A DNA stretch of 9,487 nucleotides from Candidatus Heimdallarchaeota archaeon AB_125 (GTDB taxonomy: Archaea > Asgardarchaeota > Heimdallarchaeia > Heimdallarchaeales > Heimdallarchaeaceae): assembly GCA_001940755.1 (NCBI GenBank), contig MEHH01000082.1:1-9487 (forward strand), read 5' to 3'. Of this stretch, positions 1-5,476 are shown piece after piece. Position 1 is the stretch's first letter. Each line of letters starts with the position of its first letter. The notes beneath the pieces were generated by a model. It ran no database searches, was not told the DNA's origin, and saw nothing but the letters and a program-made list of their open reading frames with translations. The position numbers and the translations under genes were made by a program.

Positions 1-1
1 A

Positions 2-568
2 TTCTTGGATTTTAGGGAAGATTGGACCATAAGTAAACAAATTGTTAGAGTAACTAGAACAAGTGATGCAATCTTAATGGTTGTTGATTTATCGATGGAT
101 ATAGATAGACAACTGAACTTCCTAATGAAACAGCTTGAAGATGCTAAACTAATAATTGATGGACAAACTCCTTACAAATTAGGAATTATAGCTACTAAAG
201 GAGATCTTCCTGGATCTAAAGAAAGGTATGAAGAGTTGACGAATAAAACCAATCTTCCTGTTCATCCAATAACTATCAAATCAGAAGAAACACTCGAAGA
301 TCTCAAGAAAATGCTCTTTGAACAACTTGAAGTGATTAGAGTTTATACAAAGAAACCTGGACAGAAAGCAGATTTGGAGCAACCTTTCGTTATCAGTGAA
401 GGTTCAATAGTTGCAGATGTAGCTAAAAAAATACATACAAGTTTCATTGATAGATTCAAATATGCAAGAGTCTGGGGACCTTCTGGAGAATTTGAAGGTC
501 AACAGGTAGGTTTAGAGCATGAATTAGCTGACACAGATGTACTTGAGATAATAGTTGAGAGAAGATAG
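2..568 (+). CDS. DRG/Obg-like GTPase with C-terminal TGS domain, 5' truncated by window edge
   Basis: Only the C-terminal part is visible; the frame stays open to the window edge, so the TTG at 5 is not a real start. Numbering from that codon, residues 20-30 (SDAILMVVDLS) match the strand and loop after the G3 motif of DRG-type GTPases. TKGD at 64-67 fits the G4 motif [NT]KxD that selects guanine. Residues about 108-185 are a TGS domain: RVYTKKPGQ, then a FxIxEGS turn, IHTSFIDRFKYARVWG, and a closing VGLEHELADTDVLEI segment, as in DRG/Rbg proteins. P-loop, G2 and G3 lie upstream, outside the window. Family members bind GTP and associate with ribosomes or RNA; that role here is inferred from the family. 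It ends in a T-rich tract and faces a minus-strand gene 19 bases away. I am confident of the TGS GTPase assignment, less so of the exact subfamily. Confidence 0.88.
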   Translation, partial: FLDFREDWTISKQIVRVTRTSDAILMVVDLSMDIDRQLNFLMKQLEDAKLIIDGQTPYKLGIIATKGDLPGSKERYEELTNKTNLPVHPITIKSEETLEDLKKMLFEQLEVIRVYTKKPGQKADLEQPFVISEGSIVADVAKKIHTSFIDRFKYARVWGPSGEFEGQQVGLEHELADTDVLEIIVERR

Positions 569-589
569 TCTTCTCCTTTTTATTTTTTT
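569..589 (+). terminator. T-rich archaeal-type terminator after the TGS GTPase gene
   Basis: Immediately after the TAG stop the plus strand is pyrimidine-rich and ends in a run of seven T at 583-589, with no hairpin. Archaeal RNA polymerase terminates at such U-tracts. The last bases overlap the stop codon of the converging zinc-ribbon gene (588-590). Confidence 0.6.
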
Positions 590-866
590 AAAAAACAAGC
601 TTCAAATCGCAACTTCTGCAATAAATATGTCCTGTTGGATCATTCATACCAGGGTTTTGCTTTCTATTAACTTCAGTTTCAAGAGTTTCTTCAAAACATT
701 CGGGACACTTGATATTTGAAAAATCTGGACTTCTTTCTTGACATGATTTACACTGATACATAACAGCTGTTTCCAGCATATCCACAGCTACAGCCATCAT
801 TGGATAAAGAACATCAACAAAGATGTCTAGAACTCCACTGCAAGAGGGACATTCCATAGCTTTCAT
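588..866 (-). CDS. Small double zinc-ribbon protein, unknown function
   Basis: A 92-residue protein with four CxxC knuckles: C6/C9, C39/C42, C54/C57 and C83/C86. They can pair as two four-cysteine zinc sites, 6-42 and 54-86, although other pairings are possible. The 29 residues between the first two knuckles are hydrophobic and Met-rich (about 12-37), unusual for a plain ribbon; they may form a buried helix or a contact surface. There is no recognisable catalytic motif. Zinc ribbons of this size often mediate protein or nucleic-acid contacts, but I do not recognise the family. Start at ATG 866 is chosen because a TATA-like box lies about 44 bases upstream, giving a short leader; ATG 857 (Met4) is an alternative. 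The neighbour upstream on the same strand ends 83 bases away and this gene has its own promoter, so co-transcription is not required. Confidence 0.75.
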   Translation of the reverse strand: MKAMECPSCSGVLDIFVDVLYPMMAVAVDMLETAVMYQCKSCQERSPDFSNIKCPECFEETLETEVNRKQNPGMNDPTGHIYCRSCDLKLVF

Positions 867-906
867 TATTGTTTGCTTTCTTGTATCCCCAATATTAATG
901 TTATCG

Positions 907-914
907 TTTTAAAG
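907..914 (-). promoter_or_regulatory. TATA-like box of the zinc-ribbon gene
   Basis: The minus strand reads CTTTAAAA, centred about 44 bases before the ATG at 866. That predicts transcription starting near 884 and a leader of roughly 18 bases. An imperfect palindrome, GAATATTAGAACATTC (920-935), lies just upstream and could be a regulator site. Confidence 0.45.
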
Positions 915-949
915 TGAAAGAATATTAGAACATTCAGAACTACCAAGAA

Positions 950-1183
950 TTACACTAAAGTACTAGAACCACCAAAACCACCAATTCTAAATAATGCGAA
1001 AGTAAATGATCCTGATACGACAGCTGCTACAAAATATATAATTCCATATACAGGATCACCTAGAATAAGATAGAATATTGCAACCACGAGAAAAGCTATT
1101 GTTAAGAGAAGAAAAAGTATTCTTACAATATGGATAATGATTCCTCTGTTCTTCTTCCAATAGTTTTCAAGTTTTGAAGACAT
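950..1183 (-). CDS. Small two-helix membrane protein, unknown function
   Basis: A 77-residue protein with a short charged N-terminus (SSKLENYWKKNRG), a first membrane helix at about 14-41, a short GDP turn, a second helix at about 45-68, and a Gly/Ser-rich tail (GGFGGSST). The KKNRG before helix 1 suggests, by the positive-inside rule, that both ends are cytoplasmic. The frame extends upstream to an ATG at 1225, which would add 14 residues. I prefer 1183 because a strong TATA box (ACTTATAAGG) lies 26 bases before it, inside the extension, pointing to a leaderless mRNA. No family is recognised and no catalytic or metal-binding residues are apparent. It shares its upstream region with the divergent MBL gene. 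Confidence 0.65.
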   Translation of the reverse strand: MSSKLENYWKKNRGIIIHIVRILFLLLTIAFLVVAIFYLILGDPVYGIIYFVAAVVSGSFTFALFRIGGFGGSSTLV

Positions 1184-1205
1184 GCATATTATTTCCCATT
1201 TACCC

Positions 1206-1213
1206 TTATAAGT
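1206..1213 (-). promoter_or_regulatory. TATA box of the two-helix membrane protein
   Basis: The minus strand reads CTTATAAG within ACTTATAAGGG, centred about 26 bases before the ATG at 1183. This is the standard archaeal spacing for a leaderless transcript. It decides the start: the longer option at 1225 would put the promoter inside the coding region. Confidence 0.65.
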
Positions 1214-1272
1214 TGGCTGTATCATAGATAATATTATTTTGCTTTAGAAAATCTTTCTGTTTTCTTGAATTA

Positions 1273-1305
1273 GTTATAAAGTTTGAGCTTGCTCAGAAAA
1301 GCTTT
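1273..1305. promoter_or_regulatory. Palindromes and spare TATA-like box between divergent genes
   Basis: The 176-base gap between the two divergent starts (1183 and 1360) holds a second TATA-like GTTATAAAG at 1273-1281 on the plus strand. It is followed by the inverted repeat TGAGC-TT-GCTCA (1284-1295) and the 8-base palindrome AAAGCTTT (1298-1305). These could be operator sites or an alternative promoter with a longer leader for the MBL gene. The evidence is sequence symmetry only. Confidence 0.3.
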
Positions 1306-1326
1306 GTTTGTCATTTTGTGCGCATG

Positions 1327-1334
1327 TTTTAAAA
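1327..1334 (+). promoter_or_regulatory. TATA box of the beta-CASP MBL gene
   Basis: TTTTAAAA centred about 29 bases before the ATG at 1360 predicts a start of transcription within a few bases of the ATG, so a leaderless or near-leaderless mRNA. Confidence 0.6.
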
Positions 1335-1359
1335 GGTAAATAGCTTATGTTTTACCGTT

Positions 1360-2811
1360 ATGAGTTCGATTACTCTTCATGGTGCTGTTGAAGAAATTGG
1401 TGGAAATAAAATTCTTATAGAAGATGGAGCTACAAAACTCTTCTTTGATTTTGGATTAAGTTTCGGGAAATATGGCAATTACTTCTCGCCTTACCTTCAG
1501 CCTAGACGGTATAGCATCATTAGTGATTATATGAATTTAGGATTATTACCAAACCTTACTGGTCTTTACAGACAAGACTATGAAAAGAGATTTAGAGAAA
1601 CTAGTCCTGAACCAAAATATGATGGAGTGATACTTTCACATCCTCATTTGGATCATGCTGGTTTTCTTTCATATGTTCGTCCTGATATCCCTGCTTATTG
1701 TTCTCCAGGATGTAAAGCAATTCTGCAAGTTTTTGAGGAATCTTCCTATGGTTTTCATCAATACACCGGAATTAAGGAATCTTTCAAAATTAGGGAAAGT
1801 AAACGTGATGCAACAAAAAAAGTCAAAGACAGAACTTCATTTATTCCAAGAGAAATTAATCTCTTCAAACCCAGCTTTAAGATTGATGATATAACGATAC
1901 ATCCTTTTCCAGTTGATCACTCTGTTCCAGGAGCGAATTCTTTCGTTATAGAAACTTCAGGTGGAACAATTGTTTATACAGGGGATATTCGTTTTCATGG
2001 AAGAAGAGCTACTTTTAGTCAAACCTTTGTAGATAAAGCTGCTTCTTTTGATCCGGATGTACTCATTAGTGAGGGGACTAATATCCATGAACCCAAAACC
2101 TATGGAGAGATGGATCTTCAGCAAGATTTATTCTCTATTGTAGAAAATATTCGAGGATTAATAATTGTTAATTTTCCAGTAAGAGACACTGATAGAATGC
2201 AATCTTTCATAGAAGCAGCAAAACATACAGATCGCTCTTTAGTTATTAATATGAGACAAGCATATACACTCAAAACATTGGAAGAGAATAATGTTTCATA
2301 TGTACCTCGATTGGATGAAGTGAAGATTTTTGTCCCAAGGAAGGGATGGGGAGTTCTTAATGATATGAATTATCCAATTGAGATACAAATGCAAGACTAT
2401 CAAAGTTGGGAAAATCAGTTTATAGAACATGAGAATAGTGTTACTGCTGATGATATTAATGCAAATCCAGATGATTACATCTTTAGATGTGATTTTGCTG
2501 AACTCAAACATCTTTTTGATATTAAACCACCTAAAGAATCAATTTACATCAGATCAGTAACTGAACCTATCGATGAAGAAATGGAACTAGACCAGAAAAA
2601 AGTTGATAATTGGCTTAAAAACTTCGGACTCTATCCTTATACACAACTACACTGTTCAGGTCATGCTTCTGGTTATGATCTTCAAGAAATGTCAAAACAA
2701 ATCAATCCCAAGAAGATAATGCCAATCCATACTGAAAGACCAACAGAATTCAGTTCATTTCATGCAGATGTGATTCTAAAAGCATTAGGAGAAAAATATC
2801 CTCTGGGTTAG
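1360..2811 (+). CDS. Metallo-beta-lactamase/beta-CASP protein, RNase J-like putative nuclease
   Basis: A 483-residue MBL-fold protein. Motif 2 is HPHLDH at 94-99 (H94, H96, D98, H99); motif 3 is H187 in VDHSVPG; motif 4 is D209 in YTGDIR. These are the ligands of a two-zinc hydrolase site. The beta-CASP signs follow: E238 in SEGTN (motif A), H435 in HCSGHAS (motif B) and H457 in MPIHTE (motif C), as in RNase J and CPSF-like nucleases. All catalytic residues are present, so an active RNA or DNA nuclease is likely (inference from family). Between the FDFGL strand (28-32) and motif 2 lie about 60 residues, much longer than the classic RNase J spacing, with aromatic-rich segments around 40-75. 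I see no KH domain or C-terminal extension. ATG 1360 is supported by a TATA box 29 bases upstream. Its TAG overlaps the stop codon of the converging SDR gene. The exact substrate class is uncertain. Confidence 0.88.
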   Translation: MSSITLHGAVEEIGGNKILIEDGATKLFFDFGLSFGKYGNYFSPYLQPRRYSIISDYMNLGLLPNLTGLYRQDYEKRFRETSPEPKYDGVILSHPHLDHAGFLSYVRPDIPAYCSPGCKAILQVFEESSYGFHQYTGIKESFKIRESKRDATKKVKDRTSFIPREINLFKPSFKIDDITIHPFPVDHSVPGANSFVIETSGGTIVYTGDIRFHGRRATFSQTFVDKAASFDPDVLISEGTNIHEPKTYGEMDLQQDLFSIVENIRGLIIVNFPVRDTDRMQSFIEAAKHTDRSLVINMRQAYTLKTLEENNVSYVPRLDEVKIFVPRKGWGVLNDMNYPIEIQMQDYQSWENQFIEHENSVTADDINANPDDYIFRCDFAELKHLFDIKPPKESIYIRSVTEPIDEEMELDQKKVDNWLKNFGLYPYTQLHCSGHASGYDLQEMSKQINPKKIMPIHTERPTEFSSFHADVILKALGEKYPLG

Positions 2812-3560
2812 CGAAGACAAGTAAGAAATCTTCCCCCGTCTATACTTACTGTTTCACCAGTGATCCAAAGAGCTTTTTCTGATGCTAAGAATAGTATCAG
2901 ATTTGCAACTTCATCAGGAGTTCCAACTCGACCTAGTGGATGAGTACTTTTGCTGTGTTCTAGGAAATTGCTATATTGTTCTTCTTTCATCCCACCTGCT
3001 CTATGAAGATTAGTTACAACAACACCAGGATTTACTGCATTTACTCTAACACCAAAGGGAGCTAATTCCAAGCCAGAACATCTTGTTAAGTGATCTAAAG
3101 CTGCTTTACTAACACAGTAGGAAAGAATTCCTGGAAAAGCTCTTATTCCAGTAACACTTGAAACATTTACTATATTGCCTTTACTTTCTTTTAAAAACGG
3201 AATAGCTGTTTGCATAAGAAGGAAAACTGATCTCAAATTAACATCCATCATTTTGTCAAAATCTTCTATTGTTGTGTTCATGATATTTCCAGTTTCTAAG
3301 ATACCTGCTGCATTCACTAAAACATCAATTTTGTTCCATTCAAGAATTGTATCTCCAATTATTCGTTCAGCTGCATCTTTATCAGTTATATCAATACCAA
3401 TGTACTTCGCATCTATTTCCTCAGCAATAATTTTTAATCGTTCTTTAGAACGTGCTACTAGCAATACATTGGCTCCTTCTCGTTTAAACGCCCTTGCGGT
3501 TGCAAGACCAATACCAGAACTCGCTCCTGTAACAATAACTGTTTTAGCTTCAAATGACAT
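2808..3560 (-). CDS. Short-chain dehydrogenase/reductase (classical SDR, FabG-like)
   Basis: A 250-residue classical SDR, the usual length. The cofactor motif TGASSGIG is at 11-18, NAAG at 83-86, the structural Asn is N108, and the catalytic residues are S135, Y148 and K152 (YCVSK). NPG at 177-179 follows. The Arg after strand beta-2 (ARSKERL, R37) favours NADP(H) over NAD(H). The C-terminus (TGETVSIDGGRFLTCLR) is typical of 3-oxoacyl-ACP reductase-like SDRs, but substrate cannot be read from sequence; many SDRs labelled FabG reduce or oxidise unrelated alcohols and ketones. It is cytoplasmic, with no signal peptide. ATG 3560 has a BRE/TATA pair 26 bases upstream and is probably leaderless. 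It converges on the MBL gene with shared stop-codon bases and diverges from the DUF6713-like gene, so it is likely transcribed alone. Confidence 0.92.
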   Translation of the reverse strand: MSFEAKTVIVTGASSGIGLATARAFKREGANVLLVARSKERLKIIAEEIDAKYIGIDITDKDAAERIIGDTILEWNKIDVLVNAAGILETGNIMNTTIEDFDKMMDVNLRSVFLLMQTAIPFLKESKGNIVNVSSVTGIRAFPGILSYCVSKAALDHLTRCSGLELAPFGVRVNAVNPGVVVTNLHRAGGMKEEQYSNFLEHSKSTHPLGRVGTPDEVANLILFLASEKALWITGETVSIDGGRFLTCLR

Positions 3561-3580
3561 GATTAAACTGCTATTAATAG

Positions 3581-3597
3581 AATAAATAACTTTTCGG
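3581..3597 (-). promoter_or_regulatory. BRE/TATA promoter of the SDR gene
   Basis: Reading the minus strand, a purine-rich CCGAAAA (BRE-like) is followed by GTTATTTATT (TATA-like, 3590-3581), centred about 26 bases before the ATG at 3560. This is the expected arrangement for leaderless archaeal transcription. The 83-base gap also carries the divergent promoter of the next gene. Confidence 0.55.
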
Positions 3598-3612
3598 ATT
3601 TGTAGGATTAAA

Positions 3613-3620
3613 TTTTAAAT
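3613..3620 (+). promoter_or_regulatory. TATA box of the DUF6713-like gene
   Basis: TTTTAAAT is centred about 28 bases before the ATG at 3644. It lies back to back with the SDR promoter in the same short divergent gap, so a single regulator could affect both genes. Confidence 0.55.
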
Positions 3621-3643
3621 ACTAACACAGTAAAAGTATAATT

Positions 3644-4042
3644 ATGTTACAAGCATTGTTCTGGATTTACGCAATTAATGCTATGTTTCTTATACTGCAT
3701 GAAATCGAGTCTGCCTACTGGAAAGAATGGGAATTATTCAAAATAGGAGGAGGAATAACAGGATTTGTGGCTTTGCACATACCTATTATAGCTTTGATCT
3801 TCTTGGGATTAGTTACTGTTTATGATCCTTCTAGAATGGGTATGATCATATCACTAATACTCTGTGCTGGAGGATTGTTTGCTTTCTCAATTCACACATA
3901 TTTCTTAAGGAAAGGAAAAGAAGAATTTACTCTCCCAATATCTAAAATTCTCCTCTATGTGATTCTATTGCTATCTATAACCCAATTAGTCTTAACTATA
4001 TTATCTATCGTACTGTATGATCCTCTTTATGTTATTTCCTAG
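3644..4042 (+). CDS. Four-helix membrane protein, DUF6713-like
   Basis: A 132-residue polytopic membrane protein with helices at about 3-20, 38-60, 65-85 and 98-125. The hallmark is LILHEIESAYWKEWELF at 16-32, right after helix 1, followed by GGGITGF. From memory this motif defines the small membrane family DUF6713; I could not run a search. Conserved-looking polar residues near or in the membrane are H19, E20, E22, E28, E30, H45 (in ALHIP) and H84 (in SIHTYF). Such a His/Glu set could bind a metal, but that is speculation. There is no signal peptide other than helix 1. ATG 3644 is supported by the TATA box. The downstream neighbour is the inserted tnpB, so before insertion its next gene was probably the ferredoxin. 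Function unknown. Confidence 0.72.
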   Translation: MLQALFWIYAINAMFLILHEIESAYWKEWELFKIGGGITGFVALHIPIIALIFLGLVTVYDPSRMGMIISLILCAGGLFAFSIHTYFLRKGKEEFTLPISKILLYVILLLSITQLVLTILSIVLYDPLYVIS

Positions 4043-4147
4043 TTCTTGGGAGAAAATATAAATTGATTCTGTGTAGTTGTGTAATTATTTATGAGAATAT
4101 TTTTGTGGGGTTTATATAGGATAATCAAGATAGTACTTGGAGAAAAT
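4040..4147 (+). repeat. Imperfect 17-base direct repeat flanking the tnpB upstream region
   Basis: The copies TAGTTCTTGGGAGAAAAT (4040-4057) and TAGTACTTGGAGAAAAT (4131-4147) differ by one substitution and one base gap. The first copy includes the stop codon of the membrane protein; the second runs into the ATG of tnpB. A weaker, shorter relative, CATGGGAAAAAT (5428-5439), lies just past the tnpB 3' region. The span given covers both main copies and the segment between them. Confidence 0.45.
4111..4118 (+). promoter_or_regulatory. TATA-like box of tnpB
   Basis: TTTATATA is centred about 31 bases before ATG 4146 and only about 22 before TTG 4137. A transcript starting about 26 bases downstream would begin near 4141, after the TTG. 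This supports ATG 4146 as the start of tnpB. GGAG at 4139-4142 is too close to the ATG to be a convincing ribosome site. Confidence 0.45.
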
Positions 4148-5396
4148 GGTGAGAGAAGTTTTTCGAACAGAGGTTATGGAGACCAAGACTCATCCTACTC
4201 TAAACCTTCTCTGCTATCAGACCAAGAACCTCTACAACAGGGCAATGTTTATTTTCAAACAGAGTTATCAGCAAACGAAGAAATGGTTGTCTTATCAACA
4301 GTTGGATAAAAAGTTGAAAACTGAAGACTGTTACAAAGTTCTACCAGCTCATACTGCTCAACATACTCTAAAACTCCTCACCCGTAACTGGAAGAGTTTT
4401 AGAAGAGCAAGGAGAGAGTATAAGACCAATCCAAAAGCGTTTCTAGGCAAACCTCAACCTCCTAAATATAAACCTAAGAATGGGCAACAAGTAGCGATTT
4501 TCACTAACCAGCAAGCTTTGATAAGAGACAGGAAATTGGTTTTACCCAAGAAAGTTCCTTTTTCTATCAAGACCAGATTGCCAGATCACATTACTCTCAA
4601 GGAAGTACGAGTGATTCCAAGGACTGTAGGATATACAATTGAGGTAGTCTATAGTAAACTTGTTCCAGAGTTAGAGGTCAATAGAACAAATATAGGAGCG
4701 ATAGACTTGGGCATCCACAACCTTCTCACTTACGTGGACAACCTCGACGGAAGACCGATTGTTGTCAAGGATGAAGGAAAAGGAATCAAATCTGCCATCA
4801 GGTACTATCTGAAAGAAGTAAAGAAATTGCAGAAGAAGTATGCCAAACAACAGAAAGTAGCATTGAAGCAGAAGAACAAGTTAGTATACGGAAAGAAGTT
4901 TCACCAACTTCGCGAGACCAAACGTAGAAGAGTACGTAATTGGATCCATCAGATGAGTAGTAAGTTTGTTAAACATTGGGTGGAAACAGGTATCCAGCGA
5001 GTGTATATAGGATACAATCCAGAATGGAAACAACAGGTGAGATTGAGGAAGAAGACCACTCAGATGTTCGTAATCCTCCCATTCGACAGCTTCATCCAAG
5101 CTTTGAAGTACAAGGCAGAAGAGCATGGAATAACGATTGAGAGGATCGAAGAGTCTCACACCTCCAAATGCAGTTTTCTAGACAATGAATATCCTCGTAA
5201 ACATTGGAGATATAAGGGAAAGCGAACTAAGAGAGGATTGTTCAGAACTGCTAACGGAACTTTGATCAATGCTGATGTTAACGCTGCTTACAATATTTTA
5301 CTAAAAGGCGAACCACAAGCATTACCTAGACGTAGTGTGGGTGGTGTAGGCGGGTACGTGATTTACCCTCTTAGATGGTGCTTTGAGCGCTGTTAA
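4146..5396 (+). CDS. tnpB: TnpB, RNA-guided RuvC-like nuclease of IS605-type elements, atypical RuvC-II and zinc ribbon
   Basis: A 416-residue OrfB/TnpB protein, full length with no frameshift. The N-terminal domain (1 to about 180) includes LCYQTKNLYNRA (22-33), YQQL and the basic KPKNGQQVA region. RuvC-I is GAIDLGIHN with D187. A basic helical segment (about 215-270) precedes the next strand. At the usual RuvC-II position the strand ends in VYIGYNPEWKQQ, with G289-Y-N291 where canonical TnpB has the catalytic Glu. RuvC-III is NADVNAAYNIL with D377. The target-nucleic-acid zinc ribbon is degenerate: only C342 (TSKCSFLD) remains and the second CxxC is replaced by KRTKRGLFRTANGTL. E335/E336 just before SHTSK could supply the missing acid. 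From memory, a bacterial, notably cyanobacterial, group shares these GxNxxWKQ and EESxTSK features, so this is a subfamily trait rather than decay. TnpB is guided by RNA from the element's right end to cut DNA and retain the element. TTG 4137 is an alternative start. Confidence 0.9.
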   Translation: MVREVFRTEVMETKTHPTLNLLCYQTKNLYNRAMFIFKQSYQQTKKWLSYQQLDKKLKTEDCYKVLPAHTAQHTLKLLTRNWKSFRRARREYKTNPKAFLGKPQPPKYKPKNGQQVAIFTNQQALIRDRKLVLPKKVPFSIKTRLPDHITLKEVRVIPRTVGYTIEVVYSKLVPELEVNRTNIGAIDLGIHNLLTYVDNLDGRPIVVKDEGKGIKSAIRYYLKEVKKLQKKYAKQQKVALKQKNKLVYGKKFHQLRETKRRRVRNWIHQMSSKFVKHWVETGIQRVYIGYNPEWKQQVRLRKKTTQMFVILPFDSFIQALKYKAEEHGITIERIEESHTSKCSFLDNEYPRKHWRYKGKRTKRGLFRTANGTLINADVNAAYNILLKGEPQALPRRSVGGVGGYVIYPLRWCFERC

Positions 5397-5420
5397 ATCT
5401 AAGAAATTTAGTGTAATTAC
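5325..5420 (+). ncRNA. Candidate omega RNA (TnpB guide scaffold) overlapping the tnpB 3' end
   Basis: In IS605-type elements the guide RNA spans the 3' end of tnpB and the right end, with the guide taken from flanking DNA. Here the region is G-rich and foldable: GGGTA (5352-5356) pairs with TACCC (5364-5368) around a 7-base loop; GTGCT (5378-5382) pairs with AGCGC (5386-5390), extendable by wobble pairs to 5374-5394; TAAAT (5394-5398) pairs with ATTTA (5406-5410). Two hairpins lie inside the last codons of tnpB, explaining its G/R-rich C-terminus. Both limits are approximate. Confidence 0.42.
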
Positions 5421-5430
5421 ATAATTACAT

Positions 5431-5448
5431 GGGAAAAATTCATAAAAG
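5431..5448 (+). promoter_or_regulatory. BRE/TATA promoter of the ferredoxin gene
   Basis: GGGAAAAATT (BRE-like) is followed by CATAAAAG (5441-5448), centred about 32 bases before ATG 5477. Transcription would start near 5471, after the alternative TTG at 5468, so ATG 5477 is favoured. The promoter lies only a few bases beyond the probable right end of the tnpB element. Confidence 0.5.
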
Positions 5449-5476
5449 AAAGTAATATGTTCACATCTTGAGTAGT

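Larger units (their letters stand above)
4079..5419 (+). mobile_element. IS200/IS605-superfamily (IS1341-type) tnpB-only element, boundaries tentative
   Basis: The element carries tnpB and a probable guide-RNA region but no tnpA, the Y1 transposase needed for movement. It could therefore move only with a TnpA supplied elsewhere. The limits given are tentative: GTGTAATTA occurs directly repeated at 4079-4087 and 5411-5419, bracketing the gene, but IS605-type elements normally make no target duplication, so this may be chance or part of end recognition. A small hairpin, TAAAT/ATTTA (5394-5410), sits near the right limit, as expected for single-strand transposon ends; I found no comparable left-end hairpin. 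Base composition is richer in G+C than the neighbours (27/60 at 4741-4800 against 21/60 at 3841-3900, counted by hand), consistent with acquisition from elsewhere. Confidence 0.5.

Noticed and set aside
1655..2511. Short frames at 1655-1894 (+) and 2296-2511 (-) inside the MBL gene
   Set aside because: Both lie entirely within a full-length MBL protein with all catalytic motifs and have no promoter of their own.
3175..3585. A 136-codon plus-strand frame over the SDR gene
   Set aside because: It is antisense to conserved SDR motifs (NAAG, TGASSGIG) and crosses the SDR promoter.
4091..4309. A 72-codon plus-strand frame overlapping the tnpB start
   Set aside because: It overlaps the N-terminal tnpB codons that match the TnpB family, has no recognisable domain, and its ATG precedes the tnpB TATA box.
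4881..5159. A 92-codon minus-strand frame inside tnpB
   Set aside because: It is antisense to the RuvC region of tnpB with no recognisable product.
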